From contig CM057155.1 in NCBI GenBank assembly GCA_029962745.1, positions 34,692,264 to 34,756,263 on the forward strand: a stretch of DNA of 64,000 nucleotides, written 5' to 3'. The DNA is from Echinometra lucunter (Eukaryota; Echinodermata; Echinoidea; Camarodonta; Echinometridae). Below the pieces are notes generated by a model that was not told where the DNA came from, made no database searches, and saw nothing but the letters and a program-made list of their open reading frames with translations. The position numbers and the translations under genes were made by a program. Each line of letters begins with the position of its first letter. Within the stretch, counting starts at the first letter, position 1. Below, piece after piece: positions 1 to 11,079 of the stretch.

Positions 1-412
1 TCCACTTCCCAAAGATCTTTTTCACTAATTTCTAGGAGATATTGAAATTCAAGTGCATGTTTTATTTATCTATTTTTCTACCACATCTTCAACTGTGCTC
101 TTTGTACACATCATAAACAAAAACCAAAAAAAAAAACAACAACAACAAATTGTATCCAATTATTCAATTATGGCCTGTTCCAGAAAATCATGGCATGAAT
201 TAAAAGATAATAAAATGAATGAATAAGTACCCTCTCACTCCTCATGCTCTCAGTGTTTTGCAATAAAAGTATTATATGTTCTAATCATATACAAATCATA
301 CTTTGTAGCATACAATCATCATCATCATCATATAACATCATAAACATAAATGAAATGTGTTTGATAATAACGAAATTCACTGCTATGAATGATGCACTTG
401 ATAGGCACTTAC

Positions 413-662
413 CATCATCGAAATCTGGATCAAGCTGTTCATTGTTCTCCGGTTCCACACTCAAAAAATCAGTTGTTCTCATAAAAATCAAGGCATGCTG
501 TTCTGAGTCTAAGTCATCAAAGTACTCCTCACGAAGGTTTGAAACTTCTTCCAGGCATGTGCAGGCCTGTAGCCTCCTCATTAATTCTACTGTGGTAATC
601 ATGGTGGAATCTAAAATTGGTTGCGCTCGTGTTGAAAGACGAAGGTCAAATGTGAGCTGGTA
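413..662 (-). CDS. candidate internal exon of an unrecognised gene
   Basis: Read on the minus strand, an open frame runs from a pyrimidine-rich acceptor (ending AAAG at about 663) to a consensus donor GTAAGT at 412-407. It is 250 nt long and would start in phase 0 and end in phase 1. The peptide is soluble and acidic toward the end, with motifs such as TTVELMRRLQACTCLEEV and FDDLDSEQHALIFM and an Asp/Glu-rich tail before the donor. I do not recognise the family and see no transposon domain. The good splice sites and non-repetitive composition argue for a host exon, but no partner exon is visible in the window. The exon lies on the same strand as most other genes here. Confidence 0.4.
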
Positions 663-863
663 CTTTCATGCAAAGGTAGAAAGGGTCATAAGTCATGCCA
701 ACCATGTGATGTCACTTCTTCCACAGTATCCTCGCATTCTCATTGGTCGACCAACTACACACACACACACACACACACAACATGAATGTACCTCGAGAGG
801 AAGTCCAGTGGTTGACCACTGTGGCCACTCCCCCCCCCCCCCCCCTACTCTTCCATGAGACAT
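663..863. repeat. simple repeats: (AC)n and poly-C
   Basis: An (AC)n run lies near 756-779 and a C run near 830-845. No gene is visible here on either strand. Confidence 0.8.
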
Positions 864-1037
864 CATACACTCCATGAATCAACAACAGGGAAGTATGAAC
901 AATGGGGATCCCTTATTTCTCAGGTCTTTGTTTCAGGGACCCTCCATGAACATACACTCCATGAATCAACAACAGGGAAGTATGAACAATGGGGATCCCC
1001 TATTTCTCAGGTCTTTGTTTCAGGGACCCTCCCATGA
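864..1037. repeat. two-copy 87-bp tandem duplication
   Basis: The segment starting CATACACTCCATGAATCAAC at 864 recurs at 951 with a near-identical body (one T/C change in the GGGGATCCC region). This is a recent tandem duplication. Short frames through it are open only because the period is a multiple of three, and I do not treat them as genes. Confidence 0.85.
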
Positions 1038-1092
1038 ATCATTCACCAACAATAGAGGTGGACTTCCAGTATTAATTACCACACTTCCAAGA

Positions 1093-1225
1093 CCGGAAGG
1101 ATAACTCATTAACTAATTTCTGCTTCCGTATTGTTTACCGGAAGCCACCGGAAGGATACCCATTAACTAATTTCCGCTTCCGTATTGTTTACCGGAAGTC
1201 AGCGGAAGGATTAATTAATTAACTA
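1093..1225. repeat. 55-bp tandem repeat, about 2.3 units
   Basis: Units begin with CCGGAAGGAT at 1093 and 1148 and a degraded start near 1202. Each unit holds CTTCCG and CGGAAG in inverted orientation, so each can form a small stem. Confidence 0.75.
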
Positions 1226-1239
1226 ATTAACCAATTAAC

Positions 1240-3790
1240 ACCTTCCAAGGGGCCCACTATTGCTGCTTTTACATATCATAAGCTGTTTTGTGGGTAGCAT
1301 TTTCTTGATGCCTCAACGCTGATGACTTCTTCGTATTTTCAGTTCCTGTCAAATACGGGTCTAGCGATATTGCCCCCCTATTCCTGCCAGTACTGTATTG
1401 CCTGCAAGCAACACAATGTATGACAAGTTTCCCCGCATCAGTGCGGGTCCAAATTCCATGCTTTCACCATGGACTCCTTTGCAACCGATTTCTTCTTTCT
1501 TTTAATGTGTTCGACTTAAGCTTCGTGTTGGAGCCGTTTGGAGTTTCCTGCTTGTGGATCCGGGATCAAAAATTTATCCATTTTATGCACAAGTACACAT
1601 GAAAATCATGCACAAACTAAAAAGTTCGCTCTTTTTTAGGGCAAATCGAATCTACTTGATTGATCGCATCGCAAGCTGCATAGGGCATGCTTAGTGCATG
1701 CACATACACGTCGTGTGCAAGCATGTGCACGGTATGCACACAAACACGATATAATAATAGACAGCAGTCTACGTGTATACGTAGTTGCCGATTGGTCATT
1801 GCAGTTCAAACATGAAATACTGTCTACTACTTAGTATATACTGTCTACTATTTACTATGACTGTCAAGATCGTAGTGAGCGTCTTCTATTTCGGAAGGGA
1901 ATTAACTCAATTTCTCCGTATGAAAGTTCACAATTGAAGTTATGTTGCCTGGTGTCGACATTTTCGTAATCTACCGTGAAAATTTGACGGGGGCGATTTT
2001 TGGAATTCATATTTTTAAAATCACCCTCGTTAACTTTCTGACGGAGGCGATTCGCCCGCCGCCCTCGTGTATTTTGAACGTTGACATGTACTGATATACC
2101 ACTTTAAAACTTCACTCTCTACCCCAATGAAATAGACTAGTATACTTATTACTTAGCATTTTATATTCTTTGTTATGCTACTCTTCAAGCATGTCAAGAC
2201 TCCAACATTATCCAAAGCTCTTCAAAGGATCGCCTTATAAATTGACAGCACGTAATCTAATTTAGCAGCCCTAAAATCTGACATTACTACAGAGTCTTAT
2301 TAATAATCACTGATCAGATTATCGTCACTCATTTGTGTCATGCAGTGTTGATCCATCACCTGCATTTTTAAAGTTATTGCGAGAAATGGAAGGCAAGAAA
2401 AGGGTAATTTTTGTGTAAGGGTGCGATAAGAAGACGTAGGAAAAGCAAGAAAGTAATCAATACCGATACCTCTGAATAAAATCCATTGTTGCACAAACTT
2501 CAGGGTTGTAGGCCTAGGCAGTGTCAAGGCAAATTCAACATCCTCAGCCTGTGATGAACTTGGAATATGCAGATGTGTTCACAACATGGCCATCAATAAC
2601 AAGGCAAAATGTGATGCCACCAGCATGTCACCTAAAGGCAAATACAGCAACACAAGTACATTTTTAAAAAGCTTCAACTCCCCACTAATTGTACATGGAT
2701 GTTCAGTTTTGGCCTAGATTTTATTAGAACCATTTACATGTAATACCGTACATATGCCGGGCAAGTCTAAGGTATTCTGTCCCATATGTCAGACCACAAC
2801 TAAAACTCTTCATGAAATGCTCCCTGGCCAGGTGACTGTATGAAGTTGATAGACCTACCACAGCTAAGATCAGACAAAATAACAAGAAAAATCATACTTT
2901 AGTTGCCAATGCATGCGTTCAAGAACTTAACCTATGTATAAGACATCGAAATGACAAAATACCTCTCTGGCTGGTGTAACATACAAACAACTGACAAAAT
3001 TTAATTCGGGAGGAAAAAAACCCAGGGGACAGTGGTGTAGACCCAACATTTTTTATGTGTGTTTGATTTTGGTATCGTAAAGTATTCGGAATGAGCAATT
3101 TAAATGTGACAATTTAAATGTAACAATTTGCGCATTAGAATGAAGATAAACCTGGGTGAACACAGAAAGAGCATTTCTGATTGCTCTGACAGAGACATGT
3201 AGCACTTGGAGATATCTGGTTACTTACTGTTATATCCAGTGCATACATATACATCCATAATTTGAATTCTACATGCACTTTCACATCAAAATACTTCAAA
3301 ATTGTAGGAAAAATAAACCTTAAAAAAAAGTAAAATAAAAACTGAATTTCTTATCAAAAGTTGGGTACATACCAAAAGAAATCAAGACAGGCGTTGAGAG
3401 CACAACCCCCTCCTCAACCTCATTGGATGTGTGTGTCGGTTTCCTGAATTTAAAGAACAGTTCAAGCAACTTTGTGTAAGCTTATTTAGTTATTGCAATC
3501 AACTTGACATTATTTGCAGGTAACGAGGTGCATGAACTTTTGTTGATCAAATTTGACTTAAAAGCTAGAAGTGACATATATATATATATATTTTTTTTGC
3601 ATCTCCCACATGCATTAATTACAACTAATGGTAATGAAGATGATACTAAATACTTCAATTGTTCCTAGAAGTATAGTCTCAAGAATGCTTCAGAAAGTTC
3701 AGGCTATACAAAAACGTAGAACGGCAAACTTCTTTGCACCTGCAGTCTCTGAAATAACTTGACCCTGCCATGAGTGCTCTCTGAGCCTGG
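1240..3790. other. non-coding stretch, nothing recognised
   Basis: About 2.5 kb of AT-rich sequence. I found no convincing exon, transposon domain or RNA gene on either strand. A GC-richer patch near 1985-2080 repeats the string GGCGATT, and a short TA run lies near 3575-3591. Confidence 0.6.
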
Positions 3791-3803
3791 TGCGACTTAG
3801 ACC

Positions 3804-3929
3804 GAAGAATTCTGTCTCTAACACAACAGTCGTCATTAACCTCGTATTCTGGTAGGGTCGGCACTCCTCCTTAGTGCTGACCCTACCAGAATACGAGGCT
3901 AACGACGACTGTTAGAGACAAAATTCTTC
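3804..3929. repeat. near-perfect hairpin with about 60-bp arms and 7-nt loop
   Basis: The left arm (3804-3865) and right arm (3873-3929) are reverse complements with only a few small mismatches and bulges; the loop is 7 nt. The core CCTCGTATTCTGGTAGGGTC pairs with GACCCTACCAGAATACGAGG. It could be a tiny foldback element, or a hairpin of the kind processed into small RNAs if transcribed. No Pol III signals or coding frame are seen. Confidence 0.85.
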
Positions 3930-5334
3930 AGCCTAGGTGTGACTTTACTTACTGTTAGTTCTGCTTAGAGGACCAGGCCGACCATACCTAGACTAGTAGT
4001 CTATATTGGTCGGGGGTCCTAACAGTAACTTAGGGCTAGGCTAGTCTAGGCTAAGCTAAAGCTATGCGCGGGTCCAGACCTACTGGTCTACAGAGCATAC
4101 AAATCACATAGACACGCAATGCAACGCGTTCAAATCAGGCTAAAATACAGCCGCGAAACACAGAGTCAAGATACACACAGTAAAGTCAGATTTGCATTCA
4201 TTTATTACATGTGCATGTAGCTTTTTTTTAGAACCGTTCATTTTTCAGAGCAAAATTTGACACCGAATATCTACCTGGAAATATGTGTTGCTGACATTCA
4301 CCCATCATGATTTTCTCCAAAAATCAACTTTGGAATATGTAGAATCAAGATATGAAAATGGAATTTGCACAAACCAATCATTTCTGTGAATTTTGAGCTG
4401 CTGAAAGCAAAGTGCATAGCTATAGGTCCCCCCATCATAGGCAGGGATGCCAGAGTTCCGGCTATAGCCGGAATTCCGGCTTTTTCATTTTTTTGACCAT
4501 AAGTTCCGGCTAGTCGCGTTTTCTCAGGCCGGAGAGAACAATCACCGGCCGCCCACAACCGTTCAGAGAGCTAGCTGTCTTTGCTCTGTGTGATCGGTAA
4601 ATAAGAAAAAAATCCCGTCTATAGTTGAGTTAGACAATACAAGCGCAACAAGCCACGGCGAGTGCGCTATAATCCGATACCGACCGTGTGTATTGACATT
4701 GGACAGTTCGCCTGCGATCGCAAGGATCCATAGCGCGCTTCATTCAGTGTGTCATAGATGGCAACTGTTAACTACTTAGAAACCCTACAACTCTCTTATC
4801 TTGTCTATATGGACTCTTTGTGCTAACATGTACAGTGTATACAAAGTATGCGTGTAAGCACAAACAAAGTACATTGACAAGACAAGGTACTATGCACCAT
4901 GTGCATGTTGTGCATGATAGCAGTGTATGATCGCGAGACTGAGAAATCACAGGCCCAAATAACCGGCATAAGTCCTCAGAAAACGGAATCTGAATGTCAG
5001 AAATGACTCCAAATGGATTATTATTGCTATTCTTCATGATTCAGGTGAGGGAAAATGTGTTCTTTGATGTTTAATTAGTTGAAAAAATTTTTTCAAAAAC
5101 CTTGGCTGCAGTTCACTTTCCAGCAGGAATGGGAGGCGTTCTTCCCCTGCACCAGCGGCCTACATAACTTGGAAGTGTGGTGGGTACACTGCGTGCACAT
5201 CATGCATCGGTCGTCATGACCAGGCATTTGCGGTTTATTTTCTACTCTGGAATTTTATCTTGGGGTGTTTGAATTTAGCTGTGGTTGACTACATATGATC
5301 AAAATATTTATGGAATGTGCTGAATGCTGGTAGG

Positions 5335-5467
5335 TGTAGAATATTGGAAGGACATTACAGAAGATGACATGACACAAGTTCTACCAGTTCACTGTGTATT
5401 TCTTTAATGCGCAGAGAATCTCACGCGCATGCATACATTAGACTCATGTATATGCAAATATCCCACA
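5335..5467 (-). repeat. downstream (3') LTR of the Mag-like element
   Basis: This 133-bp repeat is identical to the LTR at 10369-10501. It begins TGTAGAATATTGG and ends AATATCCCACA on the plus strand. Confidence 0.95.
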
Positions 5468-5487
5468 CTGCTTCCCCCCTAAAAAAA
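5468..5487 (-). promoter_or_regulatory. polypurine tract of the Mag-like element
   Basis: Immediately upstream of the 3' LTR the minus strand reads AGGGGGGAAG preceded by a T run. This is the usual primer site for plus-strand DNA synthesis in LTR elements. Confidence 0.7.
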
Positions 5488-6005
5488 GTGTACAGTATAA
5501 CACTACCAAATTGTCATTAATGGTGTATACATATAGCAAATAAGTATAGATGCATATTCAATCCCTCGCCTAATCTGACTATGTACCCATGGTAATAAGT
5601 GTCTTCAAATTCGAATGCTATTTGTAAATGTGCAATAATCCGATAATAATTCATTTGATGTTTCAAAATCATACTAAGACTCTGGGTGTGTGAGTTTTTA
5701 CTGTAAACATCATAAACTCCTGTATACAATAAACCATATTCAAGTTGGTGACATAATGTTAATATTTAAACATCTCACTTTGAAATTTCCAATTCTAAAC
5801 ATTAAGACTTCAACTCTAAGACAAGGTCTACTATTTACCACCTACCCGCTCTTTAAAAAAAAAACTCACAAGAACATAAAAAACCTGCATAAATCCTAAT
5901 GGGTTGTCAATTTCGTTTCGGTCAATCAACAGACATTTTACACGTAATATCATAGTCATTTTCGTTCCAAAAGTCATCATCTGAAAATTAACATGTTAAT
6001 CATGC

Positions 6006-9000
6006 TCAGTAAGTCAATTTGACAACAGGTTTGCGAAGTCGCTGGGACCTTCTCAGTTTTGGTGGACTTTTACCAGAATCATTTGTGACCATAGCATGGG
6101 AATCTTCTCCCCTATTAGAATGATCAGAGTGGTCAGTTTGGGGTGTACACTCATCTGGCATGTATTCAAAATCTTCAATAACTTTGTCACTGACAGACTC
6201 ATGCAAACCTTCTGTGTCATCCTTGGCTTCTAGCATGTGGTCAAGATGAACACTTCTTATCTTGTCATCAATCTCTACCAAATACCTTCTTGTACCACAA
6301 ACCTTTACAACAGTTCCTACCTCCCACTTGTTCACTTTGTTTGCTCTGTGAGGAGGAGTGAGAACACGAACTTTGGAACCAACAACAAAACTGCGTGGTT
6401 GTGAACTTTTGACATTCGGATTCTTTTGCTTGTCCTGCTTGACTTCAACTTGTGGTGACAAGTCAGGCAAAACCAAACTCAACCTGGTCCTCAACTTTCT
6501 TTTCATCAAAAGTTCTGCAGGGGTATACCCAGTTGTTGAGTGAGGTGTTGTGCGATACTTTAACAAGAAATTAGCCAATCTTTGTTTCATGGTGAATTGA
6601 GAACTACCTGCAATGACCTGCTTTTTGAGAGCTTCCTTTACAATTCGAACAGATCTCTCTGCAGCACCGTTTGTTGCTGGATGATATGCAGGGACCAAAA
6701 TATGTTTGATACCGTTCTGTTTCATGAACTCATCAAATATTGAAGCTCTAAATTGTGGGCCATTGTCAGATACTAGCTCTTCGGGAATACCGTGAGTAGC
6801 AAAGATTGTACGTAACTCATCTATTGTTCTATGGGTGGTTGTGTTTGTACCCATGAACACTACTTCAATCCATTTTGAATGGCTGTCAATCAAAACAAGA
6901 AAATTGTCATTCCCAAACTCACAGAAATCTACATGTACTCTCTGGAATGGCCTAGAGGGCCATCGCCATGTTTCTGTGGGTGCCTTTGGCGGCCTACTCC
7001 TTACACTTTGACAAATAGTACATCTACTTGCCATGTCTTCTATCTCTTTGTCTAGACCTGGCCAAAACATGAACCCTCTAGCAATTGATTTCATAGCTAC
7101 TATCCCTGAATGCTCTGAATGTAGCTCACTGAGTAATTTCTGTCTCAGAGATTTTGGAACTATCACCCTATGTCCCCATTTGAGACAACCTTGATCACAT
7201 GACAATTCAAATCTTCTACTATGATAAGGTTTCAACTCATCATTCATAGGTACTGTTTCTGACCAACCATACAATGTCTGTTCATATGCTTGCTTAAGCA
7301 CTGAGTCTTTCTTGGTCTCTGCAGCTATTTCCGCTGCTGTAACTGGAAAGTCATTGTTCACTACCTGAGTCACATAAATGGTACCCTCTGTACCATCTTC
7401 AGAGTCTTCATGAGGCAAACGAGACAATGCATCTGCGACCGCGTTCTCCTTCGAAGTGAGATACTTGATGCTGTAGTCATATTGTGATAGAAGAACTGCC
7501 CATCGCTGCATGCATGATGCTGCCATTGTCGGGATCGAAGACTTCGGACCTAAGATGTGCAGTAGCGGTTTATGGTCCGTAAGCAACGTGAAGTGTCTCC
7601 CTAACAAATACTGATGAAACTTCTTGATTCCAAATACGATTCCAAGAGCTTCTTTCTCTATCTGGGCATAGTTACGCTCACTTTTGGTTAAGGTACGGGA
7701 CGCAAATGCTATAGGCTTAACTTCTCCATTGCCCATAACGTGACTGATCACTGCACCAACACCGTGATTCGAAGCATCACATGCTAATTGCAACTCACGC
7801 GAATTATCGTAGTGAACAAGAACTGTGTCACTCGTTAGCATTTTCTTACACTTTGCATATGCTTCCTGCTGGGCTCGAGACCACTCCCATTTTTCATCCT
7901 TCTGTAGCAACTTGTGTAGCGGTGCGAGAAGCGACGCGAGGTTTGGAAGAAACCGCGAATAAAACTGCATCATTCCCAGAAACGATCTAAGCTGCGCGAT
8001 ATTCTGCGGTTGGGGAGCATTCAATATTGGCTCTATCTTCTCTTTCAAAGGTTGTAGACCATCGGCGGTCACCTTCAGCCCGAGATACACAACCTCGCTT
8101 TTCACAAATGCACACTTGCTCTTCTTCAACTTGACATTATGGGCATCCAAGCGCTTCAGAACTTCTGCTAAGATTTCCACATTTTCCTCCACTGTAGCTG
8201 TCGCGATCAGCACATCATCCTGATTACACAAACAGTGTGGCACACCTTGTAGAAACTTATCCATTGTCGCTTGGAAGATCTTCGGTGAAGACTTGACCCC
8301 ATAAGGGAGCTTTGTATACGAATACAAGCCCATGTGTGTGTTGATGGTGAGGAACTTCTGACTCTGCTCATCCAAATTCAATTGAGCATATGCATGCGAC
8401 AAATCCAGTTTTGTGAATACCTTTGCACCTCCCAACTCTGCATACAGATCCTGCGATGTTGGAAGAGGATAGCACTCGTCATCAACTACCCTATTCACCG
8501 TCGTTTTGTAGTCGCCGCACAACCTTACGGACCCATCTGCTTTTGGGACCACGACGATCGGAGTTGCCCACTCACTGTAATCTGTCTTTACAATGACTTT
8601 ATTTTTCTCAAGGATCTTTAGTTCTTTTTCGACAGCATCCTTAAGAGCGTATGGCACTGGACGGGGTCTGCAATAAACTGGAACCGCATCTTCCTTCATC
8701 CTCACATGTGCTTCCTCACCTGTGATGCCTTCGTAGCTGTCCTCAAACATACTGTCATACTGTTGGAGCAAACTCTGCAGCTTTGATGAACGCTCAACAT
8801 TGCACACAGTGTTCCAATCCAATTTCAGGTGTCTCAGCCAGTTCTTGCCCATCAGAGTTGGCTTTCCCCTATAGGCGGCTACCAAAAGCGGCAATCGCAA
8901 GTTTTGACCATTATACACAATGTCGCACTCGAATTCTCCATCCAAATGTAACTGTTCTCCGGAGTACGTGTTCAGGTCGACAGTGCTTGGGCACAATGGA

Positions 9001-10052
9001 ATGTGACCAAAACACTTCTCGTATGTGTCTCTACTGATGATAGAACAGTCTGCCTGTGTATCCACGCGCATTGTCAATTTCTTTCCATCAATCATGACCG
9101 AGGTTTCAAACTTGCTATTTTCACAATTTGTTTCTGTAGCATAAACACAATACAGACTAAGATCACGCTCTGATTCGGCGAAACAATCAGCTCCAGATTC
9201 ATCCAGTGCATGAACAGCATTCGCACCAGTCTTTCGCGATTTGCCCCTCTTGGACCCTTTAGACTTCTTGGCCTTACATGCTTTCGCGATATGACCTTTC
9301 ATACCACAATTAAAACACTGAGCCGATTTAAATGGACATTCTGTAGGTGCATGATTCGAAGAGTTACAACGGTAACATTCCACTCCTTGCTGTGGATTCT
9401 TTCTCTGCTTCTGTTTACCTCCATAGTTATTGCCCCTCTTCGGAAAGCTTTTTTGACTGTTCAAACTTCCAGTCTTCACTGCACCTAACCCAGTATGCAG
9501 CTCCCTAGCTTGCTTCGCAGCCATCTCCATGGAGAGTGCCATACTGCATGCCATAGAAAATGTCAGACTTGGAGTAGTCAGCAATTTGCTCTGAATCCGT
9601 TCATCGGACAGGCCACAAACAAACCTGTCCCTCAGGGCGCGGTCGAGAAACTCGCCGAAATTACAGTGTATCGAAAGGTTCTTTAATGCAACAATGAACT
9701 CTCCGATAGTCTCTCCTGCACGTTGTGACCGTGTACCGAACTTATAACTTTCCGCAATCTCGGATGGTTTTGGGTCGAAATGAGATTGGAGTTTCATTAT
9801 AATGTCATCAAACAAACAATCCTTGGGTTTCAGAGGAGCTAGTAAATTACTAAGCACAGCGTACGTCTCTGGACCGATTTCTGTCAACAAAATTGCTTTC
9901 TTTCGCTCATGAGTAACGGTGTCCGTACTACTGGTCTCCACTATACCATTGGCAGTAAAGAACAAGTCCATCCGCTCTTTATATGTTTCGAAAGGTTCAC
10001 GGGATTTGTCATAACTCCCGAGCCGACCGATATACCCAATGGGGGCTGCCAT
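6006..10052 (-). CDS. Gag-Pol polyprotein of the Mag/SURL-like retrotransposon
   Basis: A single intact frame of 1348 codons encodes the structural and replication proteins. Gag lies at the N-terminus, followed by two CCHC zinc knuckles of spacing CX2CX4HX4C near residues 226 and 245. The aspartic protease follows near residue 330, with DTQA where DTGA or DSGA is usual. Reverse transcriptase spans roughly residues 430-650, with FTKLDLSHAY and a catalytic box reading NQDD rather than YxDD. RNase H is near 755 (LACDASN, then TDHKPL). Integrase has a zinc domain near 975, a core with D (about 1040), SDNGPQF (about 1095) and AAERS (about 1132), and a W-G-V type C-terminal module. The start is the first ATG after the primer-binding site. 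No frameshift separates gag and pol. The lack of stops and the identical LTRs suggest it may have been active recently; whether the altered protease and RT boxes work is unknown. Confidence 0.95.
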   Translation of the reverse strand: MAAPIGYIGRLGSYDKSREPFETYKERMDLFFTANGIVETSSTDTVTHERKKAILLTEIGPETYAVLSNLLAPLKPKDCLFDDIIMKLQSHFDPKPSEIAESYKFGTRSQRAGETIGEFIVALKNLSIHCNFGEFLDRALRDRFVCGLSDERIQSKLLTTPSLTFSMACSMALSMEMAAKQARELHTGLGAVKTGSLNSQKSFPKRGNNYGGKQKQRKNPQQGVECYRCNSSNHAPTECPFKSAQCFNCGMKGHIAKACKAKKSKGSKRGKSRKTGANAVHALDESGADCFAESERDLSLYCVYATETNCENSKFETSVMIDGKKLTMRVDTQADCSIISRDTYEKCFGHIPLCPSTVDLNTYSGEQLHLDGEFECDIVYNGQNLRLPLLVAAYRGKPTLMGKNWLRHLKLDWNTVCNVERSSKLQSLLQQYDSMFEDSYEGITGEEAHVRMKEDAVPVYCRPRPVPYALKDAVEKELKILEKNKVIVKTDYSEWATPIVVVPKADGSVRLCGDYKTTVNRVVDDECYPLPTSQDLYAELGGAKVFTKLDLSHAYAQLNLDEQSQKFLTINTHMGLYSYTKLPYGVKSSPKIFQATMDKFLQGVPHCLCNQDDVLIATATVEENVEILAEVLKRLDAHNVKLKKSKCAFVKSEVVYLGLKVTADGLQPLKEKIEPILNAPQPQNIAQLRSFLGMMQFYSRFLPNLASLLAPLHKLLQKDEKWEWSRAQQEAYAKCKKMLTSDTVLVHYDNSRELQLACDASNHGVGAVISHVMGNGEVKPIAFASRTLTKSERNYAQIEKEALGIVFGIKKFHQYLLGRHFTLLTDHKPLLHILGPKSSIPTMAASCMQRWAVLLSQYDYSIKYLTSKENAVADALSRLPHEDSEDGTEGTIYVTQVVNNDFPVTAAEIAAETKKDSVLKQAYEQTLYGWSETVPMNDELKPYHSRRFELSCDQGCLKWGHRVIVPKSLRQKLLSELHSEHSGIVAMKSIARGFMFWPGLDKEIEDMASRCTICQSVRSRPPKAPTETWRWPSRPFQRVHVDFCEFGNDNFLVLIDSHSKWIEVVFMGTNTTTHRTIDELRTIFATHGIPEELVSDNGPQFRASIFDEFMKQNGIKHILVPAYHPATNGAAERSVRIVKEALKKQVIAGSSQFTMKQRLANFLLKYRTTPHSTTGYTPAELLMKRKLRTRLSLVLPDLSPQVEVKQDKQKNPNVKSSQPRSFVVGSKVRVLTPPHRANKVNKWEVGTVVKVCGTRRYLVEIDDKIRSVHLDHMLEAKDDTEGLHESVSDKVIEDFEYMPDECTPQTDHSDHSNRGEDSHAMVTNDSGKSPPKLRRSQRLRKPVVKLTY

Positions 10053-10351
10053 CTTGGTTTCGCTGATTTCGGTATCCGATTCAACAATCTGAGTTCACGA
10101 CGACACGTATGCCGCGCTACACGATTCCCGCTCTCCAACAACGTCGGGTTTGCATACACGATACACACTAACACATCGCGAAAAGTCCACGGCATGAACG
10201 ATGAATGCGAAACTGAAGTTTCATCCACAAATCGATGATAACTTCGGCTCAAATATCTCATCAGTCCGATCTCATATCAGGATCATTCCCCTTCCAATTC
10301 AAGCTAAACTCATCCCGCAGCCAAAAGGGTGGTTTTTAAGTCCAAATCCAC

Positions 10352-10365
10352 AATGCTCGTCGCCA
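10352..10365 (-). promoter_or_regulatory. primer-binding site, tRNA-Ser-like
   Basis: On the minus strand, three bases after the 5' LTR, the sequence reads TGGCGACGAG. From memory, this is complementary to the 3' end (CTCGTCGCCA) of metazoan tRNA-Ser(GCU). This is the expected place for priming minus-strand DNA synthesis. The match weakens after about 10 bases. Confidence 0.7.
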
Positions 10366-10368
10366 ATT

Positions 10369-10501
10369 TGTAGAATATTGGAAGGACATTACAGAAGATG
10401 ACATGACACAAGTTCTACCAGTTCACTGTGTATTTCTTTAATGCGCAGAGAATCTCACGCGCATGCATACATTAGACTCATGTATATGCAAATATCCCAC
10501 A
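10369..10501 (-). repeat. upstream (5') LTR of the Mag-like element
   Basis: This 133-bp terminal repeat is identical by eye to 5335-5467. It is the 5' LTR because the coding strand is minus. Promoter and polyadenylation signals must lie within this short span, but I cannot place them with confidence. Confidence 0.95.
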
Positions 10502-11079
10502 GTAGGGAAGTCTTGTGAATTTCTGTTGTGGAAATAGTTTAGTACATGCATTTCAGGAGAGTTTGTGTTTATTTACAAGTTTATCCAAAGGGGCCAGATA
10601 TGAGCTGTGAATTAAAGACCTTTGGGCCCATACTGATAAATACAATTTTTTTTTTTGGGGGGGGGGGGATGCCCAGTCTTCATGTCTCCTGTACTGGGCG
10701 TTTTGAGCTTAAGTAGGATCTTTGTTTTGTTTTATAAAATTTTGTCATCAAAGGCTTTATTCTTTTTTTTTTTTTTTTTTTCTTTAAAAAAATTGCCTAA
10801 AATATCAAATGTAGTACATCTTCTCAATATTTTATATAATTTACTTGTATTTATACTGTATTGGGCCGTACTCTGCCAGGGCGTTACCCCTGGTCCCCAC
10901 AAGATTGAATTAGAGACCATCTAGAACCCCAGAGCTTCCAGGGCCCTTAAGCGGGCCCTGGACCCCGGCCGAAAGGATGTCGCGCTCGTGATGTGCGCTT
11001 CGCGCACATAATTTACCTTAAAAAAAAAGTTCAGGCCCTGGAGCCATTTGCCACTGGCATCCCTGCATAGGCATTAAGA

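Larger units (their letters stand above)
5335..10501 (-). mobile_element. complete Mag/SURL-like Ty3/gypsy LTR retrotransposon
   Basis: Two 133-bp LTRs of the form TG...CA (5335-5467 and 10369-10501) look identical over their full length. The 5-bp direct repeat GTAGG flanks the element (5330-5334 and 10502-10506). Between them is one uninterrupted Gag-Pol frame on the minus strand, a primer-binding site beside the upstream LTR and a polypurine tract beside the downstream LTR. Short LTRs, fused Gag-Pol, two zinc knuckles and a serine-tRNA-like primer site fit the Mag/SURL lineage. Identical LTRs mean a very recent insertion. The element sits inside an older hAT-like relic. Confidence 0.95.
4442..11065. 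mobile_element. hAT-like DNA transposon relic split by an LTR retrotransposon
   Basis: The left end reads CAGGGATGCCAG from 4442 and the right end reads the same string on the minus strand from 11065. Six bases, CATAGG, flank both sides directly (4436-4441 and 11066-11071). hAT elements often begin CAGGG, but they normally make 8-bp target duplications, so the superfamily is uncertain. Without the inserted Mag-like element (5330-10506) the relic is about 1.45 kb. The left arm has a palindromic CCGGCTATAGCCGG start; the right arm has a CAGGGCCC/GGGCCCTG stem near 10937. No intact transposase is seen, so it is probably non-autonomous or decayed. Confidence 0.45.

Noticed and set aside
5040..5260. 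Plus-strand FTFQQEWEAFFPC frame as hAT transposase start
   Set aside because: Short, ends quickly at a stop, and the resemblance to transposase N-termini is too weak.
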